Positions 1 through 11,641 of a stretch of 64,000 bases of DNA are shown piece by piece. The stretch lies in assembly GCA_034770075.1 (NCBI GenBank), contig CM068382.1, positions 3,348,001-3,412,000 of the forward strand, read 5' to 3'. This DNA is from Aralia elata. Its lineage: Eukaryota > Streptophyta > Magnoliopsida > Apiales > Araliaceae. The first letter of the stretch is position 1. The number at the start of each line of letters is the position of its first letter. The notes under the pieces were generated by a model that saw nothing but the letters and a program-made list of their open reading frames with translations, was not told the origin of the DNA and searched no databases. Made by a program: the position numbers and the translations under genes.

Positions 1-167
1 ACGGGCACTAGAGGGGTTCTTTGGTTAAATTTGGTCACGTATTGGAGGGTGGCCGCATCTTTTTTGACCGGAACCACTAACGCGTCCGGTCGGAAAGATG
101 GTTGAGCATTGGAGACAAAGACCAGGAGAGATGAGAAGAGGAGGAGGAAATGAATAGAGGAAGCCAT
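1..167 (-). CDS. EDGP / basic 7S globulin-like secreted protein, 5' end (partial)
   Basis: The reverse strand opens at an ATG at 165-167 and reads 55 codons to the window edge without a stop. The first 22 or so residues (MASSIHFLLLFSSLL...) form a hydrophobic signal peptide ending near SNAQ, followed by FRPDALVVPVKKDAATLQY and FNQRTPLVP. That order (signal peptide, 'F+P..LVLPV.KD..T.QY', then 'Q RTPLVP') is the N terminus of plant extracellular dermal glycoprotein, basic 7S globulin and xyloglucanase/xylanase-inhibitor proteins. These have a pepsin (A1) fold, usually lack protease activity and act in the apoplast against microbial glycosidases. A TATA box lies about 50 bp upstream. The aspartic-protease-like body is outside the window, so whether the gene is intact cannot be judged. 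It is too short to rank high by ORF length, but its identity is fairly clear. Confidence 0.8.
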   Translation of the reverse strand, partial: MASSIHFLLLFSSLLVFVSNAQPSFRPDALVVPVKKDAATLQYVTKFNQRTPLVP

Positions 168-211
168 TGATTAATTGCAAGGAATTGAGCAGAGTTTGTG
201 AAATGCCAAGT

Positions 212-221
212 CTATTTATAT
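212..221 (-). promoter_or_regulatory. TATA box of the EDGP-like gene
   Basis: On the minus strand this reads ATATAAATAG, about 45-55 bp upstream of the start codon at 167, a normal distance for a plant TATA box with a short leader. Confidence 0.55.
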
Positions 222-238
222 GTTGGTAATAATAATTA

Positions 239-511
239 CTCCCTCCCTCTTTTCATTATATAAGTTCTTTTAAAAGATTTTTTTTTTTCATAATATAAGA
301 CATTCTGTATATATTTAGAAGAAAAAAATTAATTCTTTCTTATTTTATTTTTAAAGAATAGAAAAATTAAGAGAGAGGAGAATTAATTAGTGCGTAAATA
401 GTAATAAAATTCCAAATCACTATTAATTATTTAATATTAGAATTAATAATTTTTTTTAAAATATATAATTATGTCTTAAATAATTTATATAATACAATAG
501 GAAGGAGGGAA
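239..511. mobile_element. Stowaway-like MITE
   Basis: A 273-bp non-coding element with inverted ends: CTCCCTCCCTCTTTTCATTA on the left and, reversed, TTCCCTCCTTCC...ATTATATAA on the right. It is flanked by TA on both sides. CTCCCTCC ends with a TA duplication are typical of Stowaway (Tc1/mariner-type) MITEs. It sits directly upstream of the EDGP-like TATA box and could affect that promoter. Confidence 0.7.
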
Positions 512-1375
512 TAACAAACTAGTACTATTGGGTTCAAATTTGGTTGCGTGGGGATAAGTGGATAAAAGTCAAAGGGGGTTGCTTTCATGCCAACTCATAA
601 GTACCAAATTAAAAAAGCTGTATCTATAACTTTGACTACGACCCACAACCATTTTTTTCAATAGTGAGAAGACTATTATCAAATAATAATATTATATGTA
701 TAAATTGTATATAAAAAATTATGTATAAAGAATAAAATTTATGTATTATTTATTAATAAAAATATATAAAAAAATTTAATCATAATTTTTTTTTATATAA
801 TTTTTATGTATAATTTGTGTTCTTAACGTTACTTATTCTCAAATTAATTATTTTGTTTTCGAGACACTAAATGAAGTTATATCCGGTGCACACGGCCACT
901 AAGTCACCTTGATTACGAAGAATTGTCCAATAATAATAATAATAATAATTTAGCGAACTTGATAAAAAGCTGGTATGTCTTGTCTTTTAATCAAACCAAT
1001 CAAAATTGTGACAGCAATGGTAGAAAATATTTGCTTCACTGACTTTTTTGTCAGATGATATGATGTATTTGAATACGTACTTTTTCAGTTAGTTAAATAT
1101 ATGTAATACTAAATGGATAAGAATCATGTCACGTTCTGGACATCAAAATCTCAAAGCATCAATCGCAATAAATGATTGGAGTTGGTGCATTCATGAGTAT
1201 GTTTCTGGATGGAGATAACAAAACAAGTTTGGACTTGACATAGGTTAAACTAAAAAGTACAGAGAAGAAATAAAGGTGAAAAAAAATGAGAAAAATAAGT
1301 CATTTTCATAAACAGCAATTGCAATACATAGCCCCTCTCTCTCTCTCTCTCTCTCAATACAATTGCAATATATAT

Positions 1376-1417
<42 letters not shown>

Positions 1418-1786
1418 AGGCCATATATAATCACTCTCTCACTCTACCAAAATTTGTTACAGAAATGATTCCATCCTCAGATGATGACACGTGTCCAGCA
1501 TCAGAGTATGACACGTGCATAGTTAATACAAGAAAATAAAATCTAAATTCCATTCCAATTGCCTCAAATGACAAATCCTAGACCTATGTAGCAGAAAATG
1601 TTGACCAGGTTAATTAATATTTTACTAATATATGTCAAATTTCAGATTTTCCGTCGTCATAATAGTGGAAAGGTCAGCTTCCAGGGGCGTGGAGTGGATT
1701 GATTAAAGTATTAAAATAAGATATCAGTTTCATAATAAACGATGTGCACGATCAGATGATTTGTAGTTTATTCAACTTGCGTAACC

Positions 1787-1826
<40 letters not shown>

Positions 1827-2244
1827 TCTTTGAATGAAATCAAGTAATTTGATTCAATTTTTATAAATTTAACACCAGATCAGAGGTGATCAAGGTATTG
1901 AATCACATTGACGTATTATATTATCTTCTAAAATTTTATTAAAAATTTACCCTTCGAATTCACTCATGAAAAATATAAAGTTCAAGTATGTTATTATGCA
2001 GTAAAACATAGTAATATGTTGTTAAAAGATCAAAAGAAATCAAAGGTAAAATGTTAACATTCAAAACTTAGAACTCAAAAGAGACTCTCACAATCTATAC
2101 TTATTTTTTAGAGAAACAGAAAATGAGAATGTTAAGGGCAACAACAGAAGTAGATCAATTTCTAGCAATTCACATCAACTTGCAACCGCCATGATGTCGA
2201 TCATCATGAAAAAAGCAAAGGCCAGCGGTGGTGGTGGCGGTGGT
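512..2244. other. Intergenic, EDGP-like upstream region with microsatellites
   Basis: No supportable gene. It holds a CT run (about 1334-1355), a long TA run (about 1380-1415) and a TA-then-CA run (about 1788-1826). The short ORF across the first two is only repeat translation. Two G-boxes at 1488 and 1512 are listed separately. Confidence 0.6.
1488..1517. promoter_or_regulatory. Pair of palindromic G-boxes (CACGTG)
   Basis: CACGTG occurs at 1488-1493 within GACACGTGTC and again at 1512-1517 within GACACGTGCA, 24 bp apart. These are bZIP/bHLH sites, and the GACACGTG context resembles ABA-response elements. They lie about 1.3 kb upstream of the EDGP-like start and 0.7 kb downstream of the HMA gene. 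A regulatory role is inference only. Confidence 0.35.
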
Positions 2245-2956
2245 CTAGGTGAATAGCGATTGTAATTGTATGCAGGCGGCGCTGCTGCTGGAGGAATGCA
2301 ACTGGATACGCACGCACCCATTACATTTCGTGTTCGCGTTTGGAGGAACTGAAACTTCATGATGATAACATTGGTAATGCGTATTGATCAAATGACCATG
2401 ACCATAGCTAGAACCTGTACCTGTGCTAGGTCCAGCAGCAAGGGGAGTTTGAATCGCATTCACATCGGTACCTTGACTTTGATTTCCCTGACCTGAATCA
2501 TCTTTGTTGCCGTTGAACATCATACTGAAGCTCTTTGAATGAGTTGTCACCTCCACTTGTTCCAGTTCTTTAATTAGTGACAATTGGTGAAGTCGCGTCA
2601 TTTGTGAATCTATATGTGGACTGATTGCTTGTGCAATCTCTGCGCTATTGTTTTGGTGGTTATTAACGGTTGGATTATGCTCCCACGAGATCTCTGCCTT
2701 TGTGCCAGCCTTTTCAAGCGCCAATCTGAGTGTGTATGGGTGGTCTACATTACCTGAGACCATCACCTTCCCCATTTTCTCTATCTAGGGAAATCGAAGA
2801 GACTCCTACTCCTACACCATTGAAAAGAGAAAATACATGCACATAACAGGACTAGTTTATATAAAAGAGGAGAGAATAAAATTTGGAATTACCTTCAATT
2901 TCCTCATACAACTTCTCATATGCTGGGCAGCGGAAATTTACCTTTAGAATATAAGT
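2245..2956 (-). CDS. HMA-domain (HIPP/HPP-like) protein, apparent 1-nt frameshift, first exon not found
   Basis: Exon 2893-2956 follows a TTTCAG acceptor and encodes TYILKVNFRCPAYEKLYEEI, the first strand and helix of a heavy-metal-associated domain. It ends at a GTAATT donor in phase 1. The last exon probably starts at 2811 (acceptor GTGTAG) and first reads GVGVSSISLDREN, which fits the second HMA strand. At the four-G run 2770-2773 the frame slips by one, and HMA coding resumes in another frame as GKVMVSGNVDHPYTL...KAGTKAEISW, then a polar tail to a stop at 2245. An alternative acceptor (exon from 2780) keeps one frame but loses the second strand. The usual metal-binding CxxC is replaced by RCPAY, and no C-terminal CaaX box is seen. 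A small first exon with the ATG was not located. It could be a pseudogene, an alternatively spliced gene or an assembly error. Confidence 0.6.
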
Positions 2957-5334
2957 CTGAAAGGATCAAATCAAGTAAGAATAATAAACAAGAATTTTGG
3001 AAAGACAAGGTTTAATCCAACTGAAGTGTAGGAAATACCGGAAAATCAATGATACAAAATAAATAGCTTTTCATTGGACAACCAAATACTACCCTGATAC
3101 ATGAGGGTTTTTAAAGTTTCAAAACTCAAGGTTTAAACTCAACATTTAATTAGAAATGACTAGAGAATGAAGTAGCGCAATGCTATTTCCCAATTTTACC
3201 AACCCAAAAAAAAAATGCTATTCCAAAAAGCATGAAAGACTAGAGAAATTCAAGAATATTTTTGAACAAAAAAAGAGCGCCAAAATTCACGAGGATGCTA
3301 ATAGAAGACCCTCTAACTATTTTGGTAACAAATTAACATAAATAATCTGCAGTGCTTTATTGATTCATGCATATTAGGAACATTGTGTCTTTGAAAAACG
3401 TAACTTGAATTACAACACGAATAAGACAAATCACCTTTGAGTAGTCCATTTGCAAGCAACTTCCAGATTGGATACTCCAGTTGGTTACCTGCTTTTATTG
3501 GATGCAACAACAGAGATGTCTTGAAATTCTAAACAGAAGTTACACACATTCACAGTCGTTTGAATTCATTCATAAATTGGTTGATAGTAGTAGTAGGCTT
3601 GTCACTTGATATATGTTTTTTATATAGTGAGGCTTGATTCCGTAAAAATAAAATAATGGTGGGAAAGTTGAGGAAATAAATGTGGAGAGATTTTTGGAGT
3701 TGATTAATAAGTTTTACGTTTGAAATTGTGCAAAACATACGGATTTCAGACAACAAATGGGTCAAGTTCATTCTCTAGGTAATTATCCATTATGCTCAAA
3801 TACAGTTGGCAATTTGACAGCAGATCTGGAACAATCCCTTATATACAGAGTTCACATACAGGACGCCCAGAACAAACCAGATTAATCCTACTCACCATTT
3901 AAGGATTAAATAAATTACATCAGGCCTATCATGATATATACAGAAATTCCATACGCTTCCCTCTATATCGAGATATTAGTCTCCCTTGCTTTCAATTTTC
4001 ACCAACGTATTTCCCCTATCTGCGATTGGGCCGATAGTAGTTGACTATTATACCCTTAATCAAGTCAAAATGAATCTTTTAGCAGGCAACTTTTCTTTAG
4101 AAACTAAATAAAAAAGAAAACTAAATATATGATTTCTGGTTGCATGAACAAGATAGACTGTAACAACTATGTATCTCTCTGGTTCTATATTTTGGAACAA
4201 ATTGATAAAAAGATAAGTAGGCAGATGTTTAGACGTATTTGTTGAGGTACCTACTATTGATGAAGTTCATTTCTGTTGTCCAATTTAAATTATGAATCTG
4301 GCCAATGACTAGGTACAGTTTCCGAAATATAATTATTTCCAATAATTCATCAAAGGAGTACTTTTTGTCTTTTTCAAGTCAGGGATTTGCAGAGAATATC
4401 AGGAGTCAATGTGGTGTAAAACAACAAAGAAATCTAAGAATGAATTGCATGAAACTTTGAACAGACATTGCCACCAACTCAAGTTACCTGCAGAGACAAA
4501 TACACCCATACGAAGGAAGGAAACTTTTACTATGTGCTCAAAGTTAGGTGAGTTCACTTGAGTACTAACTTCATTTCTTCAAAATCCAAAGAATTGAACT
4601 TCCCTGGGACTACTGGGCCGTCACTGTGGCCGTACAATGCTCAACAGAACAGTAGCAAGCAGATCATATCTCACTGAAATTTCCTCCTCCGTCCTCACTG
4701 TTAGAAAAGTGACCTTTAAAGAAGCGATAATAACCACACCAACTCACAGAAAAATCCTTATTAAGGTGAGTCAGTTGTTACCAAAAAAAAAAAAAACTAG
4801 AATTTGTTAATCCCTCCATCCAACTTTATGTGGCCACTTATTTTTGAACTTTTCAGCACAGATTTACAAGGTCCCAAAAAAACATTATACATTATTTCTC
4901 ACATATTTTTAAACCAAAAATAACTCTAGATATATAACTCAGCTAGAAAATAATTTTTAATATATAAAGGTGTTTTTTTGCATGTCTTGAAATACAAGCT
5001 GAATACATTCAAAAGAAAGTGACCACATAAAATTGGATGGAGTAAATGGTAACTGACCTTGTTCCTTAGTCAGTGCTAACAGAAAAATGGTTAGCAAGTG
5101 ACGGAGAGCACATAATGTAAAAAATACCATAATAAATAAATAACATAGAGGGGGACAGAGAGAGAGATAGCAAAATGGGGAAGATTCAAATGCAAAATAT
5201 ACTATAATCGTACAGTACAACGAAAAAAGATGATCCCAACTTTTAGAAATTTCATAGGAACACAAGAGCACTTCACACATTGACAGCTTCTCAGTCAATC
5301 ATGTCATACAAGAAAGACACAAATAACTCCATCT
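2957..5334. other. Intergenic, no gene recognised
   Basis: Contains a Stowaway-like MITE at 4810-5042 and otherwise AT-rich sequence. The first exon of the HMA gene should lie in its left part but could not be identified. The short minus-strand ORFs at 3.3-3.8 kb match nothing I recognise. Confidence 0.5.
4810..5042. mobile_element. Stowaway-like MITE
   Basis: A 233-bp element bounded by TA. The left end reads ATCCCTCCATCCAACTTTAT and the right end, reversed, CTCCATCCAATTTTATGTGG; both continue into GTGG(C/T)CACTT. No coding capacity. Confidence 0.65.
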
Positions 5335-7506
5335 TTAAACCAAAAGAGAACCTTCCATGACAGTGATGGCTTTCCCTCGAAGCAATATCCTCTGATTCTT
5401 CTCATCTAGATGCAGGTTTATGATGCCCCCTCTAGGTGATGCCTGACTCAAGAACATAAAAAAATGAGGGAAAAAAAGAGAATGAATGGTGGGGATCATA
5501 GGGTGTGCGCTATAGGTGCATCATTCATTTTCTTTTCTTTTCTTTTTTCTTTTTTTTGTATGTGCGCGTGAGAGAGAGAGAGAGGTGGGGGGAGAGATTA
5601 CTTGATATGCAACACAATCACATTTTCCCAGCTTTTGGCACCAATAGGGTGCTATGGCACAATGTGCACTCCCACAAACAGGATCCTGATAAGAGATAGA
5701 ACAAGAAAAATAATGCGTGCAACATAGAATTTTATCAATACTATCTAAATCCTGGGCTCAACCACAATTTGTCCTTAAATTAAGTCCTAATTAAACTTAA
5801 TATATTCCAGCAATGAAGGATTTTTCCAATAACTGTAAAATATAAAATGAGCTCTCAAAATAGAGTACAATTAGTGCAAGTAAATGCCAACACATACCTC
5901 CTTGATCCCAAGTTTAGGGCAGAAAAAGCGACTGTAGAAGTCAAACCCAGATCCAGGGGGAGCAAGTCCTGTAATAATCAATCCTCTGCTAGGAAGTTTT
6001 TGTATCTCATCAAACTGCGGTTGTAGTTCTGCAACTTCCTTTGCGGATGGGAGCACAACCTACCAAACCCAACTTTTAGTACCTGTAGGTTCAAAAATTT
6101 ATTGTCGGCCGAAATTGAGCTTTCATCTCTCAAGATCAACTTATAATATGCAGATGCATGGTTATGTTTAGAGCAAATGTAATACATACAAAGAGGTCAT
6201 CTCCTGTAGTCTTAAATATTTCGACAGTAGATGCACCATTCAAGCTTTGAGAAATTGTCAAATTCTCCGGGCAGTTAAATTCATTCAATTGAATGATTGG
6301 AAAATCTAATTCAATAGAGAAACCATCTCGTTGATCACCATTCTCTAAGTGCGAAGAACTCAAATTTTTGGGGTCTGGAACTCTTTTAGCTGTCAAAATT
6401 CCAGAGAGTGTCAAGAACTCTACTATACCAGCATTCACCAAATCAGACGTGAAGAGAAAGTGGGCTGCTGCTAAAGTTGCATGACCACAAAGTTTAACCT
6501 GTAAGCATACACAGTTTGTACAGATGAATTACTCTCCAAACATGCTACTTATTTTAGAAAATAAATCGTTCCCCCCCCCCCCCACCCTAACGACCTACAA
6601 AGACTTCAAAAACAATTGAGACACTCCAAATAAATATGTAAGTTAGCCAAAATACAGCAATTGAAACAATATAAAATCAGTTACACCATATGAGAATTGA
6701 GAAGTGCTTCCCCATCCCTTTCCTCTTATATTCTGTCCAGTTTGTTCACCAAATAAAATGGCCCTAACTGCAAGTACCCCTCTCTAATGTTACCTTCCTC
6801 CTTTGTATGCCTCCCTTCCCTTCCAATTCCACCTCCATCCTACCAAACAGAGCACAAGTTAATAAACAGCTCACGTAACATCCCTCATCCTTTTCCGTTA
6901 TACCATAAGACCACCCATCACTGTTCTTTGTTTACAAGACTGTTCATTCCTCATCAGTCATGGTTTTGCAATTCAGCATACTCATATAACAAAACAGCAT
7001 ACCCTCTAATCAAGATCCTTATAAGGCAATGATATTGGACAATAACAGAAATCGATCTTAGCAATAACATTGATTAAGAAAAAATTAATACTCAATGAGG
7101 CAATAATCAATACAACCTTATTAAACAATAGAACATAATAGATTGAAATTGGAGATACCTCAGCAACAGGAGTGAACCATCTGAGGTGGAACCTAGGGTT
7201 TGTAGAGTATTCTGAGTGGGTGGTGGCGATGGGAGTCAAAAAGCATGTTTCGGAAATGTTGAACTCGGTGGCGACTGATTGGAACCACCCCTCTTCCCTC
7301 TCCTCTTCCTCTTCCAACAAACACACGGCGGCGGGGTTTCCCTTGAACGCCGATTCTGTAAACGCATCCACCTGTTGTCAAAAAACCCAACCCCCAAATT
7401 CTACTACTTCTATTAAATTGCAAAATAAACACTAATTAGAGAAATAAAGCACAAGGAGATTAGAAGTGTTTGTTACCACACAGTACTTAACAGCGTTCTT
7501 TGCCAT
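5335..7506 (-). CDS. PhzF-family isomerase-like protein, copy A
   Basis: Six exons, all phase 0: 7477-7506, 7159-7371, 6190-6498, 5898-6059, 5602-5685 and 5335-5442. Together they encode 301 aa, the normal length for plant PhzC/PhzF-like proteins. The protein starts MAKNAVKYCV-VDAFTESAFKGNPAAVCLL, the conserved opening of the family. The family's catalytic pattern is visible: Glu51 in ISETCF, His87 in LCGHATL, Asp239 and Ser244 in DPVCGSAH. It ends RGKAITVMEGSLLV. PhzF proteins have a diaminopimelate-epimerase-like fold of two similar halves and isomerise small metabolites; the substrate of the plant members is not established, and no targeting peptide is evident. Every splice site is GT-AG and the frame is open throughout, so it looks functional. 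It is the downstream member of a tandem pair with the gene at 8945-11641. Confidence 0.92.
6571..6584. repeat. Homopolymer C run in an intron
   Basis: About 14 consecutive C bases inside intron 2 of PhzF copy A; a likely place for length polymorphism or assembly error. Confidence 0.7.
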
Positions 7507-8944
7507 TATTAGTGTGTTGGAGAGAGAAAAGGACTGTCAGAGAAATGATCGGAAAAAGCAATCAATACGTTCAGTCGGAGGTCAAGATGACGGCTCCACT
7601 ATTTATGGTAATACTTTCTCCGAGTGTTTCTCTACTAATTACGATTTGGCGGCTGCCGAGTTTCCCGCAATTTACTACAGAAAATAAGATTAGACCTAAT
7701 TTAGAAAGTGTTAACTTCAAACTGTAAAAAAATAAATTTATTTATTTAGTTAAAACCTTTTTGAGAACCGGCTGTTATTGCAGTTAGACTGGACAAAACC
7801 TGTTGCAAAAATGAAAAGTGAAGCGTGGATATCACGTTTGGTTTGATTTAATTTGAATATTAATGATAGTAAAAATTAGAGTGTATTTATTGGTTGAGCC
7901 CTTCTACGGCAAACGTGTATGCCGACCGGCTTGGACAACCGGCTAATTATTTATTTATTTTTTATTTTTACTCCGAAATAATTTATATGATTTATTGAAA
8001 TTAAAATTTTTTTAAAAAATAGTTATTTTATAAAATTTATATGATTATACATCACTGTTTTGCATATGTATTTAAATTACACCTAAATAACTGTTTTTTA
8101 TAAAAATAAAAAAAAATTAATTTCAATAAATCATATAAATTATTTGAGAGTAACAATAAAAAAAAAAAAAAAAAAATTGGCCGCTCTAAAGGCAGTTACT
8201 GACACGTCAAGTTGAGTCGCCCAAACCGGTCGGCATGCACGATCGCTGTAGAATTATTGTTATTGGTTTCTTAACTGTATGATAATCTTAAGTTAATGGA
8301 TTGTTAAGGTTCAATTTTCTGTCAATGAGTCATAAAATTTTATTTTATTTTTGTTTTATTTATTATCTGAATAAATTTAATTTCTTTTAGGCATCCTACG
8401 ATCTAGTCTAACCTTTACATGAAAAAGACAGAAGTACAAGAAAATAAAATAATGCAGTTAGCCTCTATTATTTTCTTTGTGTTGTGTGACTAATGGAAAT
8501 GTAAAGCTTGTTTTAGAGAGAGAGTATACAACAAAACTTCATTCAACCACACAACATTCGGCCCACTGTGAGAAAACACATTATAATTATAAATAAAAAA
8601 TGAAAACATTATTACATGTGTATCCACACAAACATAATACATTGTTTTTCCTTCTTTTATTCTGGATATTTGTCCTGCAGATGGAGCAGCTACCACTCGG
8701 AAGAGTGACCTTGATGAAGAGATAATGATGATCCACAAATTCAAATAAAACCCCTTGTTCCCCTGATTCCAGAGATAAATTGAAAGAACCTCAACTAATA
8801 TTTCTTAGTAGCAAAGCTTATTTTTTAAAATAAAGAAACGAGCTCTAACTTTCAAAGGTTTCATTGAAATCAAGAGTGTACTTGAAAGATTGACGGCTCA
8901 TATTCACTTTTGTCATACAAAAAAAGATAGAAATCACTCCAAAA
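7507..8944. other. Intergenic spacer between tandem PhzF genes
   Basis: Holds the promoter region of copy A, the 3' flank of copy B and a foldback element at about 7896-8259. No other gene seen. Confidence 0.6.
7896..8259. mobile_element. Foldback MITE, possibly MULE-type
   Basis: About 360 bp forming a long imperfect hairpin. The left arm TTCTACGGC..CGTGTATGCC is mirrored by TTCTACAGCGATCGTGCATG read from the right, and the inner arms (TACTC..AAATAATTTATATG) also pair. TTATTGGTT occurs at 7887-7895 and 8260-8268, a possible 9-bp target duplication as made by Mutator-like elements. The outermost few bases of the two ends do not match, so the exact boundaries and the class are uncertain. Confidence 0.55.
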
Positions 8945-11641
8945 TTACACTAAAATAAAGCCTTCCATCACAGTAATGGCTTTCCCTCGGAGCAATACCC
9001 TCCGACTCTTCTCGTCAAGATGCAGGTTTAAGATGCCACCTCTAGGTGATGCCTGATTCAAGTAAAAACATAATAGGATAAAGACAATGAATGGTGGTGT
9101 TAAGGGAGGGTGCTGTAGCTGCACCGGCACGCATGCATGACTCTGCATGTGTGGGTGGGAAGAGAAAGAGAGAAATAGAGATTACTTGATATGCAACAAG
9201 ATCACATTTGCCTAGCTTTTGGCACCAATAAGGTGCTAAGGCACAATGTGCACTCCCAGTAACAGGATCCTGAAATTAGAGAGAAAAAATGTCGCAAACA
9301 TAAATATTGTATAAATTCTGGAATCAACCAAAGTCCAACCATTTTACTTTCCTACTTTTGTTTTTGTTTGTATTTTCAATTTGAATGCCAAAAACTACTT
9401 CATTTGATTGTATAGTTGTTATAAAATGCCAAAACATTACCTCCTTCATCCCCAGTTTAGGACAGAAGACGCGGCTATAAATGTCAAACCCAGATTCAGG
9501 AGGAGCAAGTCCTGTAATAATCATTCCTGTGCAAGGGAGATTTTGTATCTCATCAAACAACGGTTGTAATTCTGCAACTGTCTTTCCAGATGGGAGCACA
9601 ACCTGCCAAATGCAACAACTTTCACAACCTTTAGGTACAAAATAAAACTTATTACAGGTTCAATTCTAGTTATCCTCTCTTCATAAGCACAATAACACCA
9701 CTAATGCCAGTTCACTATTCAGTTTGTTTGCTGGACAAATCCTTTTTAACTTATAACACGAAGGGGCGTAATTGTGCAAGACTTATCAAAGAATGTTAGA
9801 CCAAGAGGAACACGTACAAAGAGGTCATCTTCTGTAGTTGTCTTCTTGATGTCAATCACAGAAGCACCGCTCAAGCTTTGAGAAATTGATGAAACCTCAA
9901 TAGAACTAAATTCAGCCAATGGGACAACTGGAAAATCCAATTCAATACGGAGACCACCTCCTGCATCACCATTCTCCAAGTGTGAAGAATTCGAAATTTC
10001 CAACTGTGAAACTCTCTTAGCAGTCAAAATTCCCGAGAGTGTCATGAACTCAACTATGTCGCCGTCCACCAAACCAGATGTGAAGAGAAAGTGGGATGCT
10101 GCCAAAGTTGCATGGCCACATAGTTCAACCTGTAAGCAGACATAATTTTTAGAGATGAATTACTCTCTAAACTTGGTTTACTCGGTTACTCTCTAAATAA
10201 AGCAAGTTTTCCTGATCCACAACAATTGACCTATGCAAATTGATTAGTGATATAGTCAAAATACTTTCATGAAACTTCATCATATCTGATATACTAATCC
10301 TTAAAAATTATTTAATTAGCTCCAGGTCAGTAAGGTTAAAGTTTCTAAAAAAGAACTAGTTCCAATCTAATCCTTTTTTTCTTTTTCTCCAAACACAAGC
10401 AACATTACAGATTATAACTTCATATTCTTCCAAACAGGACAAGAACTAAATGTATTTGATTTCCAACACTTTGCCATTATAGTTTGAAATTCAACCCCAA
10501 AAAATTGATTCCAAACACCTCTAAGCAACAATTTTACTTACAATCTGATGGAAAATATAAGATTGAATAAATACGGATTTATTCAATAAAGATACGGATT
10601 TCCATATATTTTAGCATGTATGGAGATTTAATAAATTTTGTGTATTTTTATTTATTACTTATAAAAATTCAGTAGTTTAATTTATATTTGGCCCGTTTAT
10701 GTTTTGGGTTTTAGCTTTTCTAATTTTATTTAGTTTTAGGTTTTAATTATTTTCCTTTTCAATTAGTCATAGGAAGGTAATTTAGTACTATAAATATGTG
10801 TTAGGGTTTATTTACATAAAAATGTTTTATCAATCGATATTATTATCTCTTTGTTCTATTTGTGAGTTCATTATTCTTAAACCTTAAAATCGCGTTTGTG
10901 TTAGAGCGTTATAATCTAACCATATTCCGCTGCGTCACAATCTAGAATCAACAAACTTAAAACCTGACCAAGTTGTGCTCTAATTTGCAAGACTTGCTCC
11001 TTTCCCTGTGAGTTGTGATTTTGAAAAATCAGCATAATTCAGTAAACAAAAATAGCATACTGTCAAATCAACATATTACATGGCAAAGATGTAGCTGTAA
11101 TTTGTTATTAGCTGAGCAAAGCAAGAAATTTTTAAGCACAAACAATAGCAATAACATTTCATTCAAAGAAAGATTAAAGCTTTATGTAATGCTAATGATC
11201 AATGCCCTGGTTGATTACTAATAAGAACAAAAAACAATAAACTAATTATTTACCATAAATCTTTGTAAACTCTAATTTCTCAGCAACAAAACAAAAGTAA
11301 CTGACCTCAGCAACAGGAGTAAACCATCTGAGGCGGAACCTAGGGTTTGTGGCGCCTGAGTCGGTGGTGGTGATAGGAGTCAAGTAACCGGTTTCAGATA
11401 AGTTAAACTCGGTGGCAACTAACTGTAACCACTCCTCATCTCTCTCCTCTTCCAATAAACACACCGCTGCTGGATTTCCCTTGAACGCCGTGCCGGTGAA
11501 TGCGTCCACCTATCTCGGAAACCCAAATTTAAGTACAATATAATGTTTAGAAATACATATACGTGTGTGTGTGTATATATATATATATGAGGAGAGAGAG
11601 AAGGAGATTACCACACAATATTTAACTGGCTTCTTCGCCAT
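8945..11641 (-). CDS. PhzF-family isomerase-like protein, copy B
   Basis: Same six-exon, all-phase-0 structure as copy A: 11612-11641, 11306-11509, 9818-10129, 9441-9602, 9186-9269 and 8945-9052, giving 299 aa. Opening: MAKKPVKYCV-VDAFTGTAFKGNP. Catalytic pattern: Glu49 in LSETGY, His84 in LCGHATL, Asp237 and Ser242 in DPVTGSAH. It ends RGKAITVMEGFILV. Relative to copy A, the residues next to two catalytic positions differ (SETCF to SETGY, DPVC to DPVT), hinting at altered substrate preference; that is inference. The reading frame is open and all introns are GT-AG. Intron 2 (10130-11305) is enlarged by a solo LTR at 10546-10937. The shared intron positions show that the two genes arose by tandem duplication. 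Confidence 0.92.
10546..10937 (+). mobile_element. Solo LTR in intron 2 of PhzF copy B
   Basis: 392 bp starting TGATGG and ending GCGTCA (TG...CA), flanked by the exact 5-bp duplication CAATC (10541-10545 and 10938-10942). A TATAAATATG motif near 10788 suggests plus orientation with an internal promoter. No internal region or second LTR is present, so this is the recombination product of an LTR retrotransposon. Confidence 0.8.

Noticed and set aside
1286..1468. 60-aa plus-strand ORF
   Set aside because: It is translation of CT and TA microsatellites (SLSLSL, IYIYIY).
3313..3771. Two short minus-strand ORFs near the HMA gene
   Set aside because: No family motif, no splice context or codon signature; composition is like intergenic sequence.
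7172..7435. Plus-strand ORF and alternative minus-frame ORF over PhzF exon 2
   Set aside because: Shadows of the true exon in other frames.
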